From: JAGMES01 sp023128035
GTDB lineage: Bacteria; Bacillota; Halanaerobiia; DY22613
Reading direction: 5' to 3'
Length of the DNA: 44,110 nt
Assembly: GCA_030627905.1 (NCBI GenBank)
Contig: DAOVRZ010000038.1
Coordinates: forward strand, 1 to 44,110
Positions 8,718-17,033 of this stretch are shown piece by piece. Below the pieces are notes generated by a model, which worked only from the letters and a program-made list of their open reading frames with translations, was not told where the DNA came from and made no database searches. The position numbers and the translations under genes are program-made. The first letter of the stretch is position 1. The number at the start of each line of letters is the position of its first letter.

Positions 8718-10291
8718 TGAAACGTGCGTTGATCAGTGTATCGAATAAAGAAGGAATAGTGGAGTTTGCGAAAGGGATTCAAGAATTAGGCTTTGAGATC
8801 ATTTCCACAGGTGGTACAGCGAGAAAATTGAAAGAATCAGGTTTAGAGATTATACCAATTTCAGAAGTCACTCGTTTTCCTGAAATGATGGATGGTCGAG
8901 TAAAAACCCTTCATCCTAATGTACATGGTGGTATCCTTGCTCGTCGTTCTAATCCAAATGATTTAAAAGAACTTGCTGACCTTGATATTAAAACTATTGA
9001 CATGGTTGTCGTTAACCTATATCCTTTTGCTGAAACTATTGCGAAAAAAGATGTTACTCTGGATGTAGCTTTAGAAAATATTGACATTGGTGGTCCAACC
9101 ATGATCAGAGCAGCAGCTAAAAGTTTTAAGGATGTAGCTGTAGTTGTAGACCAAGCTGATTATACTGGTATTTTAGATGAACTGAAAGAATCTAGTGAGT
9201 TAAGTTTTGCTACCCGTATGAGATTAGCAGCAAAAGCTTTTAATCATACTGCAAACTATGACTCAATGATTGATCAATATTTTGTTGAGCAATTGAAAGG
9301 TGAAACAGAAGAATCCTTCCCTGAACGAGTACAAGTTCGTTTAGAAAAAGTGATGGATTTAAGATATGGTGAAAATCCACATCAGAAAGCAGCATTTTAT
9401 CGGGAATTAGGTACTCCTACTTTTAATTCTGTTAGCACTGCAAAACAACTGCATGGTAAAGCACTTTCTTATAATAACTTAAACGATGCTAATGGTGCAT
9501 TAGAATTAGTTCGTGAGTTCACAGAACCTGCAGCAGTAGTAATTAAACATGCTAATCCATGTGGAGCAGCTGTTGGTGAAACTTTAGCAGAAGCATATGA
9601 TAAAGCATACGCTGGTGATCCATTATCTGCATATGGTTCCATTGTTGCTGTGAATCGTCCTATTGATGTAGAAACAGCAAAAATTATGACTAGTGGAAAC
9701 AAATTTATTGAAGTTACTTTAGCTCCTGCATATGATGAAGAAGCTTTAGAGATGTTAAAAGATCGCTGGAAGAATGTACGGATTTTAGAGGTTGGTGAGT
9801 TGTTAACTTATCCTGAACTGCCAACTAATTCGCCACTCTGGGATTTTAAAAGGATTCAAGGTGGGCTTTTGATTCAGGATCTGGATATTGAAGATCTTAA
9901 TGAGGATGAACTAAAAGTTGTGACAAAAGTACAGCCAACTGAACAACAGATGATAGATGCACGGTTAGCCTGGATGGTTTGCAAGCATGTTAAATCCAAT
10001 GCAATTGTATTAGCAAAAGATGGTATGATTGTAGGTGTTGGTGCAGGACAGATGAGTCGTGTTGATTCGATGGATATTTCCGTCAAAAAAGCAGGTGAAC
10101 GTGTTAAAGGTGCAGTTGCTGCTTCAGATGCCTTCTTCCCATTCCGTGATGGTGTAGATCAGGCTGCAAAAGCAGATATTGTTATGATGATTCAGCCAGG
10201 TGGTTCTATCCGTGATAAAGAGGTTATTGAAGCCTGTGATGAACATGGGATGGCTATGGTCTTTACTGGGATGAGGCATTTTAAACATTAG
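8717..10291 (+). CDS. purH: Bifunctional AICAR transformylase / IMP cyclohydrolase
   Basis: Last two steps to IMP. The N-terminal cyclohydrolase has ISTGGTARKL and MMDGRVKTLHPNVHGG. The C-terminal transformylase has VIKHANPCGAAVG. The 524-residue length is normal. The ATG at 8717 is 8 nt after AGGGGGAG; a GTG at 8708 in frame is less likely. The stop codon TAG ends at 10291, and its G is the first base of the inserted 113-bp element. The coding end is therefore formed at the junction, yet the protein ends with the normal FTGMRHFKH tail. Confidence 0.95.
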   Translation: MKRALISVSNKEGIVEFAKGIQELGFEIISTGGTARKLKESGLEIIPISEVTRFPEMMDGRVKTLHPNVHGGILARRSNPNDLKELADLDIKTIDMVVVNLYPFAETIAKKDVTLDVALENIDIGGPTMIRAAAKSFKDVAVVVDQADYTGILDELKESSELSFATRMRLAAKAFNHTANYDSMIDQYFVEQLKGETEESFPERVQVRLEKVMDLRYGENPHQKAAFYRELGTPTFNSVSTAKQLHGKALSYNNLNDANGALELVREFTEPAAVVIKHANPCGAAVGETLAEAYDKAYAGDPLSAYGSIVAVNRPIDVETAKIMTSGNKFIEVTLAPAYDEEALEMLKDRWKNVRILEVGELLTYPELPTNSPLWDFKRIQGGLLIQDLDIEDLNEDELKVVTKVQPTEQQMIDARLAWMVCKHVKSNAIVLAKDGMIVGVGAGQMSRVDSMDISVKKAGERVKGAVAASDAFFPFRDGVDQAAKADIVMMIQPGGSIRDKEVIEACDEHGMAMVFTGMRHFKH

Positions 10292-10403
10292 TGAACTCGT
10301 CCAGCTAAAGCTGAACATCGGGGCTTCAGTAGGGGATTCTACCCCCACTGAAGATTAAAAACAATTTCCACCACTTATAGAAGTGGGGGTCTTAACTCAA
10401 AAG
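10291..10403 (-). mobile_element. Non-autonomous IS200/IS605-like element, copy A
   Basis: Nearly identical to copy B (23850-23963): one substitution and one inserted base across about 118 bp. No coding region. It holds hairpins: CAGCT/AGCTG near the left end, CTTCAGT/ACTGAAG with an inner GGGG/CCCC (10324-10353), and CCACTT/AAGTGG around 10370-10386. Read on the minus strand it ends GAGTTCAC, a right-end form I recall for IS605/IS1341-type elements. On that strand the other side is preceded by TTTAT (10404-10408), shared with copy B, which could be the target motif. Orientation and family are inferred. Confidence 0.55.
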
Positions 10404-10410
10404 ATAAATA

Positions 10411-10448
10411 AGAACTTGAGCCACTCATTATGAGAGTGGTTCTTTTTT
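10411..10448 (+). terminator. Rho-independent terminator of the pur operon
   Basis: CCACTC (10421-10426) pairs with GAGTGG (10434-10439), followed by six T (10443-10448). It lies beyond the inserted element, which probably separated it from purH. Confidence 0.75.
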
Positions 10449-10487
10449 GCTTCGTACTAGTAAACAAATTAAAGGGAGGAGTTCTAT

Positions 10488-11243
10488 ATGAAGAGAAAAA
10501 GTTTTTTTGGTATTTTAATAATGTTATTTATGTTTATTATGTTAGTAACTTTACCTAATCAGGTAAAGGCAACTGATCAAATGATTGAAAAAGGTAAACA
10601 ATTATATATTCAGAGTAGAGATTTATATTACAATAATGAGAATGACTATTTAGAAATTGAAAACATTTTAAAAGAGAGTGAAGCTATCTTTGTTGAAATC
10701 GAAGAAGGGTTAGAAAAATACTATTGGCAAGCGCAGATATATTTACTATTAGGAGAGATGGCAGAGACAAGAGAAGATAAGAAGATAGCAGAGAAAAGAT
10801 ATTCAGAAAGCCAAAAATTAATAAAAAAAGCTCTTGAGTATAATGAAAATGATAGTGATAGCGTTCGGCTTTTGGGCGTAACTTATATAAAATTAATGAA
10901 ATATAAGAGTGTATTCTATCGCATGAAGAATTCTTCAAAGACCAAAGAATTATCAAAAAAAGCAATTGAGTTAGATTCAAAGAATTATAAAGCTCAGATT
11001 GCATTATCAATGTTTTATATATATACTCCAAAAAGTGTAGGTGGAGATATTGATAAGGTTATTGAGGGATTGAATAAAGCTTTACTTAGTGAAGACTATT
11101 ATGAACGTTTCCTTGCATTTGGATGGCTTGGATTTGCATATAAAAAGAAAAATTTAAATAATTTTACAAAACAATATGTAGATAAGGCTTTAGAGATTTT
11201 TCCAAACAGTCTTTGGGTCAATAGTATTCTTGAAGATAAATAA
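10488..11243 (+). CDS. Exported TPR-repeat protein
   Basis: 251 residues with a typical Sec signal peptide: KRK, a hydrophobic stretch at about 6-24, and a likely cleavage after QVKA. The rest is helical with TPR-like units (LYIQSRDLYYNN near residue 40; KALEYNENDSDSVRLLGVTY near residue 115; KAIELDSKNYKAQIALSMFY near residue 163; KALEIFPNSLWV at the end). TPR proteins mediate protein contacts, probably here on the outside of the cytoplasmic membrane. Start ATG follows AAAGGGAGG. It stands alone, ending at a shared terminator facing the barrel gene. Partner unknown. Confidence 0.75.
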   Translation: MKRKSFFGILIMLFMFIMLVTLPNQVKATDQMIEKGKQLYIQSRDLYYNNENDYLEIENILKESEAIFVEIEEGLEKYYWQAQIYLLLGEMAETREDKKIAEKRYSESQKLIKKALEYNENDSDSVRLLGVTYIKLMKYKSVFYRMKNSSKTKELSKKAIELDSKNYKAQIALSMFYIYTPKSVGGDIDKVIEGLNKALLSEDYYERFLAFGWLGFAYKKKNLNNFTKQYVDKALEIFPNSLWVNSILEDK

Positions 11244-11270
11244 AAAACCACTTAATTTAAGTGGTTTTTT
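11242..11270. terminator. Bidirectional terminator between convergent genes
   Basis: AAAAAACCACTTAA (11242-11255) is complementary to 11257-11270, so it has A-rich and T-rich flanks on both strands. It serves the TPR gene (plus) and the barrel-like gene (minus). Confidence 0.85.
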
Positions 11271-11281
11271 ATTTAAAATCT

Positions 11282-12355
11282 TTAAAACAAATGTGTTTGA
11301 ATATTTAACATAAAATTTGTTGTTTTACCTTTCTTAAAAGAGTCCATTGCTAATTCTGCTTTAATATAAGGTGTTGTAAATCCTAGTAGATAAGTTAAAG
11401 AGTTAGCTTGGTAAAGTACACCTAATGATAAGTCAGGGAGTTGATTTAATGCTATGCTGGCTTTGATTCCTAGTTTCCAGGAATTGTGGTATTGAATCCA
11501 GTTTTTGAGTTGATAACGCTCTGACTTATATTGAATTTCACCACGCCAGAGTGGGGATAGCCTAAGATTAAAGGAGCTATTTTCATTAAAGTAACTTCCC
11601 CTGAATGGAGATTCCACATAGGTAATACCGTTGTTATCTGATTTGACGATATCTAAATCTATAATCCCACGATATTCATCGATTCCTTCACTCCAGACTA
11701 TCTTACTTGCTAAATCATCTCCTGAAAGAGAGAAAGATAAAGTATCAGTAAATTGATAGTTCATTGAAAAGTAATATCCAAATCCGTATCCGATATCCTG
11801 TTTATAACTTTCCCATATAGTCTGATAACTATTAAAATCATAACTAAATAGGGAGTTTTTAGAGTTTCTAGCAATGCCATCATGGATATCAGTGCTAAAT
11901 AAATTACTTCCTTTGATTAGTCGACAGCCAGTTTTAATGTTCCATTTCTTATAGGGAAAATTTATATCTATGATTAAATCTTCACGGGTATAAGTAATAT
12001 AATTGGCGTTAATGGAGCTATATTGTTTTGGGAGAGTTTCTTCTTTTAAAATGTAATATAGAACTTCAGCAGCGTTTTGGTTGTAATTGAATTGGTGAAT
12101 ATTCTGTTTTTGATAACCTGTGTGCAAAAATTCATCATTGAATAATATTTTTTTTGAGGCAACAGTATATATAGTGCCAGGTTCAGAAGGAAATGCAATA
12201 GGAATATAGCATTTTGTACTAACTTTAGTTAAAAACTGACCAGAATTATTCAGATTATATTCAAACCATATTTCACTGGCATGTATGGTTGTAAAGGAGA
12301 AGAAGAAAAGTAATATAATTATAATAAATATTTTTGAGATAACATTCAATAACAT
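11282..12355 (-). CDS. Exported beta-rich protein, probable outer-membrane beta-barrel
   Basis: About 357 residues. It has an N-terminal signal peptide (a long run of I, L and F ending near IHAS). It then shows alternating polar/hydrophobic strands with many aromatic residues (SGDDLASKIVW, YQLKNWIQYHNSWKLGIKASIAL, SLGVLYQANSLTYLLGF). The last strand ends NIQTHLF, the C-terminal aromatic residue that BAM-dependent barrels use as a sorting signal. I give the ATG at 12355; a TTG at 12349 has better spacing from AGGAG. It follows the lipoprotein gene on the same strand after a hairpin. It could instead be a soluble exported beta protein. Confidence 0.6.
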   Translation of the reverse strand: MLLNVISKIFIIIILLFFFSFTTIHASEIWFEYNLNNSGQFLTKVSTKCYIPIAFPSEPGTIYTVASKKILFNDEFLHTGYQKQNIHQFNYNQNAAEVLYYILKEETLPKQYSSINANYITYTREDLIIDINFPYKKWNIKTGCRLIKGSNLFSTDIHDGIARNSKNSLFSYDFNSYQTIWESYKQDIGYGFGYYFSMNYQFTDTLSFSLSGDDLASKIVWSEGIDEYRGIIDLDIVKSDNNGITYVESPFRGSYFNENSSFNLRLSPLWRGEIQYKSERYQLKNWIQYHNSWKLGIKASIALNQLPDLSLGVLYQANSLTYLLGFTTPYIKAELAMDSFKKGKTTNFMLNIQTHLF

Positions 12356-12369
12356 CACTCCTAAAGTTA

Positions 12370-12397
12370 AAAGAGGATAACAATAGTTATCCTCTTT
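12370..12397 (-). terminator. Terminator or attenuator between the lipoprotein and barrel genes
   Basis: Perfect 12-bp stem (12370-12381 with 12386-12397), loop AATA, with a short T run on the minus strand. It lies only 15 nt before the barrel gene start region, so it may reduce read-through instead of fully separating the genes. Confidence 0.65.
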
Positions 12398-12412
12398 AAG
12401 AGAAATTATTTT

Positions 12413-14425
12413 TTATAAACCTGGTAGATATTCTAATGGATTTAAAGGAATATATTCGTAGTTACCACTATCTGAATAGATAATCATTAAAGCATCCATG
12501 TTGTCTACAAGTTTAACCTGTGCACAGACGTTGTTTTCAGAATCGGTAATAGTACCTATAAATTCTTCTTCAGAATTTGTAATTGCTACATCAAATGTAG
12601 TCCCTCTATGATCTTCGAAGTTAATATAAGTTATTCCATCCATGTCATCATAGCTTACTTTGCCTTTTAAACTAAAATAGTCCTTTGAAAAATCAAATTC
12701 GATGAGAACATTATATTCAGTAGGGATGATGGTTACATTTAAATCATACTGATCGACATTAATATGATTTAGTGAACCTGAAACGGTGAAGACACCGTCT
12801 GGGAAATTACTATCAATCCAGGAATTTAGATCTGTACATTTGTAAGATAACATTCCTTTAAAATAAGTAGTATCTGATTCATAGGCTCCATTAATTTCAA
12901 TATAAGAAGGGACAATTTCAATGTTGACATATGTTTCGCCATAATATTCTTCTATAATCTCAATGAATTCAAATGCAGCTAAAATATTGCCATTGACGGT
13001 ATATTCCTCAGTGGATAAAAGACCATTACAGAAAATTGTAAATGGGTTTGGTTCATCAACAAAGAATTCATCGTTTGGAATTTCCATTTCAAAGTTTAAT
13101 GTTCCTTCAAAGGTAAATACAGGTGTGGTTAAGGTACCATCAAGAACTAATTCTAAATTATCAGAGAGAGATGGTACATCAAAAGTAGCTTCAATCATGA
13201 TTTCGTCAATTTCATCTTCAGAGTTTAAATCAATTTCGCAATTGATCTCAGCTGTTGGCCCAGTTGGTATTATATAATGATAGGTATATGTGGTTTCAAT
13301 ATATTCGCCAGATTCTTCATCATAAACTTCATCTTCAAAATAAACTGTAAATGTTTTAACATTTTCATTACCTATGTTGAGTGTTGCAGCATAGATTGTA
13401 TCAGGGTGTTCTTCTGATACTATACTATATTCAAAAGTAGCATTTGTTAGATCTACTGTCATTTCAGTTTCATCTTCGTTTAGAGTGGCCATCTGGTCGT
13501 TGTTAGGTGTAGAAATGGTAACCGTTATACCGTTTTCGTCGTCATGAACAATCCATGTCCAGTTATCAGCATTTGGATCTCCTTTTTCAATCAGTTCATA
13601 ATCTAAATAGTCCCATTCGTTATAGTAGGAATTATACTCGCCAGGGTCTTCCCATGTAACGTCTAGATGATATAATCCATTTTCTACATCTATCATATAA
13701 GGTCCTATTTCTTCGAAGAATGGAATCATTTCGTCTTCAAAGTGACCTTGAACAATACTGCTTTCTTCAGTATAAATGGTTCCCATTCGATACATACTGG
13801 TTTTAAAATCACTGACCAGTAACTCTGCTGCATTTAGTTCATTTACTAATTCAACAATTACAGTTTGAGTTTCAGAATCGATAGTAACATCTATTTGAGC
13901 TAGTACATAATCAGGTTTGGAAGCAATAAGAGTATATGTACCATACTCTAAGTCATTGAAGCTAAATTCACCCATTAAGTCGGTTGTGGTTACGAAATTA
14001 GTACCATCAATAGTAATAGTTACATCTTCAATAGGGTTTTGGGTATTTTTATAAAAAACTTCACCACTTAGATTACCCTTTGATACTTGAGATGCAATTG
14101 GTTGTAGTTTTATTGAAACTGATGTGATATCATCAGCTCGGACAGAAACTATCTCTGTAGTGTTTTCATAACCTTCTTTAGTAACAATTACTGTATAACT
14201 TCCAGGTGTTAGATCTTTAAAAGTAAAATTTCCGTTAGAATTTGTTTGTGCGGTGTATGATGAGTCTTTAATTTCAACAAGTGCACCAATAATAGGCATT
14301 GAATCAACTTTGTTAGTAACTGTACCTGTCAGATCACCGCTAGGTAAAAATTGCGGTATAGAACTACATCCACTTATGACCAGTAAAATAACGAATACGC
14401 TGATCAACATTCTTGTTTTTTTCAT
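12413..14425 (-). CDS. Lipoprotein with two carboxypeptidase-regulatory-like domains
   Basis: 670 residues. The signal peptide ends in a lipobox, VISGC, so Cys20 should be lipidated. Two similar beta-sandwich repeats follow: residues about 32-96 (GTVTNKVDSMPIIGALVEI ... GSYTVIVTKEGYE) and about 103-168 (GEVFYKNTQNPIEDVTITI ... GTYTLIASKPDY). This is the CarboxypepD_reg/PEGA-like fold common on surface proteins. The remaining 500 residues are acidic, Thr/Tyr-rich and beta-rich, with no catalytic motif I recognise. Start ATG has AAGGAGG. Its neighbour in the same direction is the barrel-like protein, suggesting a surface pair of unknown function. Confidence 0.75.
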   Translation of the reverse strand: MKKTRMLISVFVILLVISGCSSIPQFLPSGDLTGTVTNKVDSMPIIGALVEIKDSSYTAQTNSNGNFTFKDLTPGSYTVIVTKEGYENTTEIVSVRADDITSVSIKLQPIASQVSKGNLSGEVFYKNTQNPIEDVTITIDGTNFVTTTDLMGEFSFNDLEYGTYTLIASKPDYVLAQIDVTIDSETQTVIVELVNELNAAELLVSDFKTSMYRMGTIYTEESSIVQGHFEDEMIPFFEEIGPYMIDVENGLYHLDVTWEDPGEYNSYYNEWDYLDYELIEKGDPNADNWTWIVHDDENGITVTISTPNNDQMATLNEDETEMTVDLTNATFEYSIVSEEHPDTIYAATLNIGNENVKTFTVYFEDEVYDEESGEYIETTYTYHYIIPTGPTAEINCEIDLNSEDEIDEIMIEATFDVPSLSDNLELVLDGTLTTPVFTFEGTLNFEMEIPNDEFFVDEPNPFTIFCNGLLSTEEYTVNGNILAAFEFIEIIEEYYGETYVNIEIVPSYIEINGAYESDTTYFKGMLSYKCTDLNSWIDSNFPDGVFTVSGSLNHINVDQYDLNVTIIPTEYNVLIEFDFSKDYFSLKGKVSYDDMDGITYINFEDHRGTTFDVAITNSEEEFIGTITDSENNVCAQVKLVDNMDALMIIYSDSGNYEYIPLNPLEYLPGL

Positions 14426-14491
14426 TTAATAGACCTCCTTGCAATTTGAATTTATTTAACATTATACTATATATATTGGATATTGAAATGC

Positions 14492-14549
14492 TTTTTCCTT
14501 CTTTTTAAAAAAAATAGGAAAGTAAATTAATTCAAAAAAGAAGGAAAAA
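14492..14549. repeat. Inverted repeat between divergent genes
   Basis: TTTTTCCTTCTTTTT (14492-14506) is perfectly complementary to 14535-14549, with 28 nt between. It lies between the lipoprotein gene and the CxCC gene. The right arm overlaps the -35 of the sigma-H-like promoter. It could be an operator or the end of a small lost element. Confidence 0.55.
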
Positions 14550-14568
14550 TGAAAAGCGTGTAGAATAT
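14540..14568 (+). promoter_or_regulatory. Sigma-H-like promoter
   Basis: GAAGGAAAA (14540-14548), 11 nt, then GTAGAATAT (14560-14568). This fits the Bacillus sigma-H form RNAGGAWWW-N11-RNNGAATWW at every defined position. It would drive the small gene at 14637. Confidence 0.45.
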
Positions 14569-14581
14569 TAAAAATAGGTCA

Positions 14582-14615
14582 ATAGTCCTATTGATTGCGG
14601 GTAAAATAGGACTAT
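14582..14615. repeat. Short inverted repeat in the leader of the CxCC gene
   Basis: ATAGTCCTAT (14582-14591) is complementary to ATAGGACTAT (14606-14615). A weak sigma-A pair overlaps it (TTGATT at 14591, TATATT at 14613, 16 nt apart). This is a candidate operator or leader hairpin just ahead of the ribosome binding site. Confidence 0.45.
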
Positions 14616-14636
14616 ATTCGTGTAGGAGGTGGAAAT

Positions 14637-14867
14637 ATGGATTGTCCTCTCATGTACCAAGAAGTCATAACACGAGGAAATTTGGTTTTGAAATATTTTT
14701 CTAAGGCAATGCATTGTTCTTGCTGTTGGTATGCTTTGAAGAAAAGAAATGACGGTTATGAGGTTTTAACCGCCGCTGACAAACAAGAGATTATTGCAAT
14801 TTATAAAGATGGTCAGTTGATGTATTTGAATAAAGAATTATTGAAAACTCCATTAATTGTGAGATGA
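14637..14867 (+). CDS. Small cysteine-containing protein of unknown function
   Basis: 76 residues, preceded by a strong GTAGGAGGTGG ribosome binding site. No signal peptide or membrane helix. The notable feature is HCSCCWYALKK near residues 26-36, a CxCC cluster that could bind metal or be redox active. The C-terminal part (EIIAIYKDGQLMYLNKEL) looks like a small beta unit. I do not recognise the family. Its own terminator follows, so it is a monocistronic gene. Confidence 0.65.
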   Translation: MDCPLMYQEVITRGNLVLKYFSKAMHCSCCWYALKKRNDGYEVLTAADKQEIIAIYKDGQLMYLNKELLKTPLIVR

Positions 14868-14874
14868 ATTGTAC

Positions 14875-14907
14875 AAAAGCTGTGATCAAGTGATCGCAGC
14901 TTTTTTT
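14875..14907. terminator. Bidirectional terminator
   Basis: AAAAGCTGTGATCA (14875-14888) pairs with 14891-14904, followed by T7 on the plus strand and preceded by A-rich sequence. It ends the CxCC gene and, from the other side, overlaps the stop of the methyltransferase gene. Confidence 0.85.
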
Positions 14908-16555
14908 ACCAATATTTAATGAAGATTTTTTCGATTTGTTGAATGATTTCTGCTGCTTTTAGTGTGCTTGTCTTCTCATATTGCACATATAGTTGATAAA
15001 GGTGGTTTAAGATAGCTAGATCTTTTGGTGCAATGAGTGTAAAATCTAAAACTTTTGCTTGTTTGATATCATTTGGCTCGAATTTTCCTAAACCACTACA
15101 ATAATCTCTTTTTTGACCTTCAAAAATTTCTTTTGCTAGATCAGTAATCAGATATAAGAAAATAATATTTTTATATTGGTTTCCTAGAGAGTTTAGATAA
15201 ACTCCATGAAAACAAGTTAAATTAAGAGCTGGTGTATTGTTTTGGATAAAGACCACATGATCTCTACTGAAGGTTTTGACTAGAAGATCGGCAGAGCTTA
15301 GTGGTTCGATTGAATACCAAGGATAGCGGTTTTTAGTTAGATATCTAGTATGGTATCTTTGTTTTTCTCCATAATGGATATAATTACGTAGATTATTATC
15401 AATTTCATCAAGGTTGAAATGGTGAAGGTTTAAGAGAAATACTTTTTTATTATCATCAATTAATGACTGGAATTCTTTCTGATCGAAAATATGGTGTTGA
15501 ATTTGTGATGCTCTGGTTAAACATGGTGTAAGGTATTTTGGAGAAATTTTATATTCAATTGCTTTTTCTTTTGAAAAAGTAAAAAAATCGTTTGCACCTG
15601 TGGCAATTCCACGACGCACTTTCGCGAATTTGTGGAAAGGAATTAGGTTTTGTTTGCTTTCTAAATGAAGATTGATCTTTAAATCTTTATAATAATGTTT
15701 CCATTTAATTGTTGGATTTAATTGATCGTAAGTATATATTTTTGGATTTAAATCAATTTTGCTGTTATTATAAAGTAGATGTTTCTCTACTTCTTCTAAT
15801 TCTTTCATATCTTTTACATTATAAAAATGGAGATAATCATTTTTTTTATGTTCGAATAAAAGGATAACGGAAGTTGTTAAAAATCCTTCAAAAACTTGAA
15901 AAGAAGGATCGAAGATAATCATATGGCTTAAGAGTTTACTTTTTAAAAAAAAATTTTTAATACTTACTCCATAATCAGCATTTAGAAATTCAGAGGGGAT
16001 GATAAAAGCGGCTCTTCCGCCTGGTTTAAGTAAGTTTAAAGATTTGATTAAAAAAAGTGAATAGATATTAGAAAATCCATTCAGTTTTAAATCATACTGC
16101 TCATTAAATTTCTTGATAAGTGGAAGACTTTGTTTATAGTCTTGAAAATGAATATATGGTGGATTACAGATAATTCCATCAAATTGTTCTGTAATATCTG
16201 CCAGAAGAAAATCTTGACTGTAGCAAGAAAGGGTTAAGGGAAGTGAAGCGAATACTTCTTCAATAATTTTAACCAATCTAGGATCAAGCTCATACCCTTT
16301 CAATTGATAGTTTAGATCATGCGTGAACGGAGAATCTAATTGGAGTAATTGACGGAAAAAGATTCCTAAGCCTAAAGCTGGATCTAATAATTTACCCTGG
16401 CTTATTTTAGTGATAATCCATTTGGTCATAAAATTCGCAATTTTTAAAGGTGTGAAAATTTGTCCATATTTTTTGCGATGTTTTGGATTTGTTCGCAATT
16501 TATATTCTTCTTCTATATTAGACTGAGAGTATATATTGTATTCATTCTCTTTCAT
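14906..16555 (-). CDS. N6-adenine DNA methyltransferase, Eco57I/TaqI-like
   Basis: 549 residues. KKYGQIFTP (near residue 30) precedes motif I, LLDPALGLGIFF (56-67), and the catalytic motif NPPY (131-134) identifies an amino-methyltransferase acting on adenine. The C-terminal half (from about 300, RRGIATGANDFFTFS) resembles the target-recognition region of TaqI-class enzymes. No nuclease motif is seen, so this is a methylase alone or half of a separated restriction system. The ATG at 16555 is 6 nt after GGAGG; the GTG at 16561 is less likely. Its divergent neighbour is an SF2 helicase, but they are 650 bp apart and a joint role is only a possibility. Confidence 0.85.
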   Translation of the reverse strand: MKENEYNIYSQSNIEEEYKLRTNPKHRKKYGQIFTPLKIANFMTKWIITKISQGKLLDPALGLGIFFRQLLQLDSPFTHDLNYQLKGYELDPRLVKIIEEVFASLPLTLSCYSQDFLLADITEQFDGIICNPPYIHFQDYKQSLPLIKKFNEQYDLKLNGFSNIYSLFLIKSLNLLKPGGRAAFIIPSEFLNADYGVSIKNFFLKSKLLSHMIIFDPSFQVFEGFLTTSVILLFEHKKNDYLHFYNVKDMKELEEVEKHLLYNNSKIDLNPKIYTYDQLNPTIKWKHYYKDLKINLHLESKQNLIPFHKFAKVRRGIATGANDFFTFSKEKAIEYKISPKYLTPCLTRASQIQHHIFDQKEFQSLIDDNKKVFLLNLHHFNLDEIDNNLRNYIHYGEKQRYHTRYLTKNRYPWYSIEPLSSADLLVKTFSRDHVVFIQNNTPALNLTCFHGVYLNSLGNQYKNIIFLYLITDLAKEIFEGQKRDYCSGLGKFEPNDIKQAKVLDFTLIAPKDLAILNHLYQLYVQYEKTSTLKAAEIIQQIEKIFIKYW

Positions 16556-16578
16556 GGGCACCCTCCTTACTTATTTCC

Positions 16579-16607
16579 ATTATACTAAGTTAAGAGGAAG
16601 GAGTCAA
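16579..16607 (-). promoter_or_regulatory. Sigma-A promoter of the methyltransferase gene
   Basis: On the minus strand TTGACT, 17 nt, TATAAT, ending 24 nt before the start codon. Close to consensus. Confidence 0.8.
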
Positions 16608-16741
16608 TTTTATATAACTTAGACTAGGGATCAGATGACAATTTACAATTAGTTCGTAGTTTTCAAAAGTAGTTATTTTTTTAACGTAACTTGTTAAGAA
16701 GTCTTTTTTTCTCTGTAGGTGGAGGATGAATTGGCAAGGTC

Positions 16742-16770
16742 TTGACTTTTGTTTTGTCTTTTGGTAAAAT
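16742..16770 (+). promoter_or_regulatory. Sigma-A promoter upstream of the structured RNA
   Basis: TTGACT (16742-16747), 17 nt, TAAAAT (16765-16770). No coding region follows for over 400 nt; the first thing it would transcribe is the structured segment at 16855-17033. Confidence 0.6.
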
Positions 16771-16854
16771 ATATTCAGATCATTGACAAGAGGATATATA
16801 AGATTGCAGACACGAATCCTTGTTTGTGTAAAATATTCTAGGTATCAATGCTAT

Positions 16855-17033
16855 AGTGAATTGCATTGATCGAGGTGACTAATACTCACCAATTGCAATT
16901 CTACGACCATCTAGGGTTGGTTCACCCCGAAGTTACGCTTGTGGAGATCGTAGACCTACACTATTTGTAGGCTATGATCGTTGAAGCAAGAAGCCCCCCA
17001 CATTTAACGAAGAGTAGGTGGAGGGTAGTTCAC
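16855..17033 (+). ncRNA. Structured RNA, probably an omega-RNA-like remnant of an IS200/IS605 element
   Basis: The ends pair (AGTGAA near 16855, TTCACT at 17029-17034). Inside are successive hairpins: GAATTGCA/TGCAATTC enclosing GGTGA/TCACC; CTACGA/TCGTAG enclosing GGGT...ACCC; CCTACA/TGTAGG; and CCCCCCAC/GTGGAGGG with one mismatch. The 3' part reads GAAGCAAGAAGCCCCCC, hairpin, GGGTAGTTCAC. I recall this pattern from the 3' ends of tnpB-carrying elements, where it forms the guide-RNA scaffold and right end. No tnpB gene is present. The element would end at 17033. Identification is from memory of the pattern. Confidence 0.5.

Noticed and set aside
11282..12355. Plus-strand or other-frame genes overlapping the minus-strand genes at 11282-16555
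   Set aside because: The overlapping frames lack ribosome binding sites and protein-like composition; they are shadows of the real genes.
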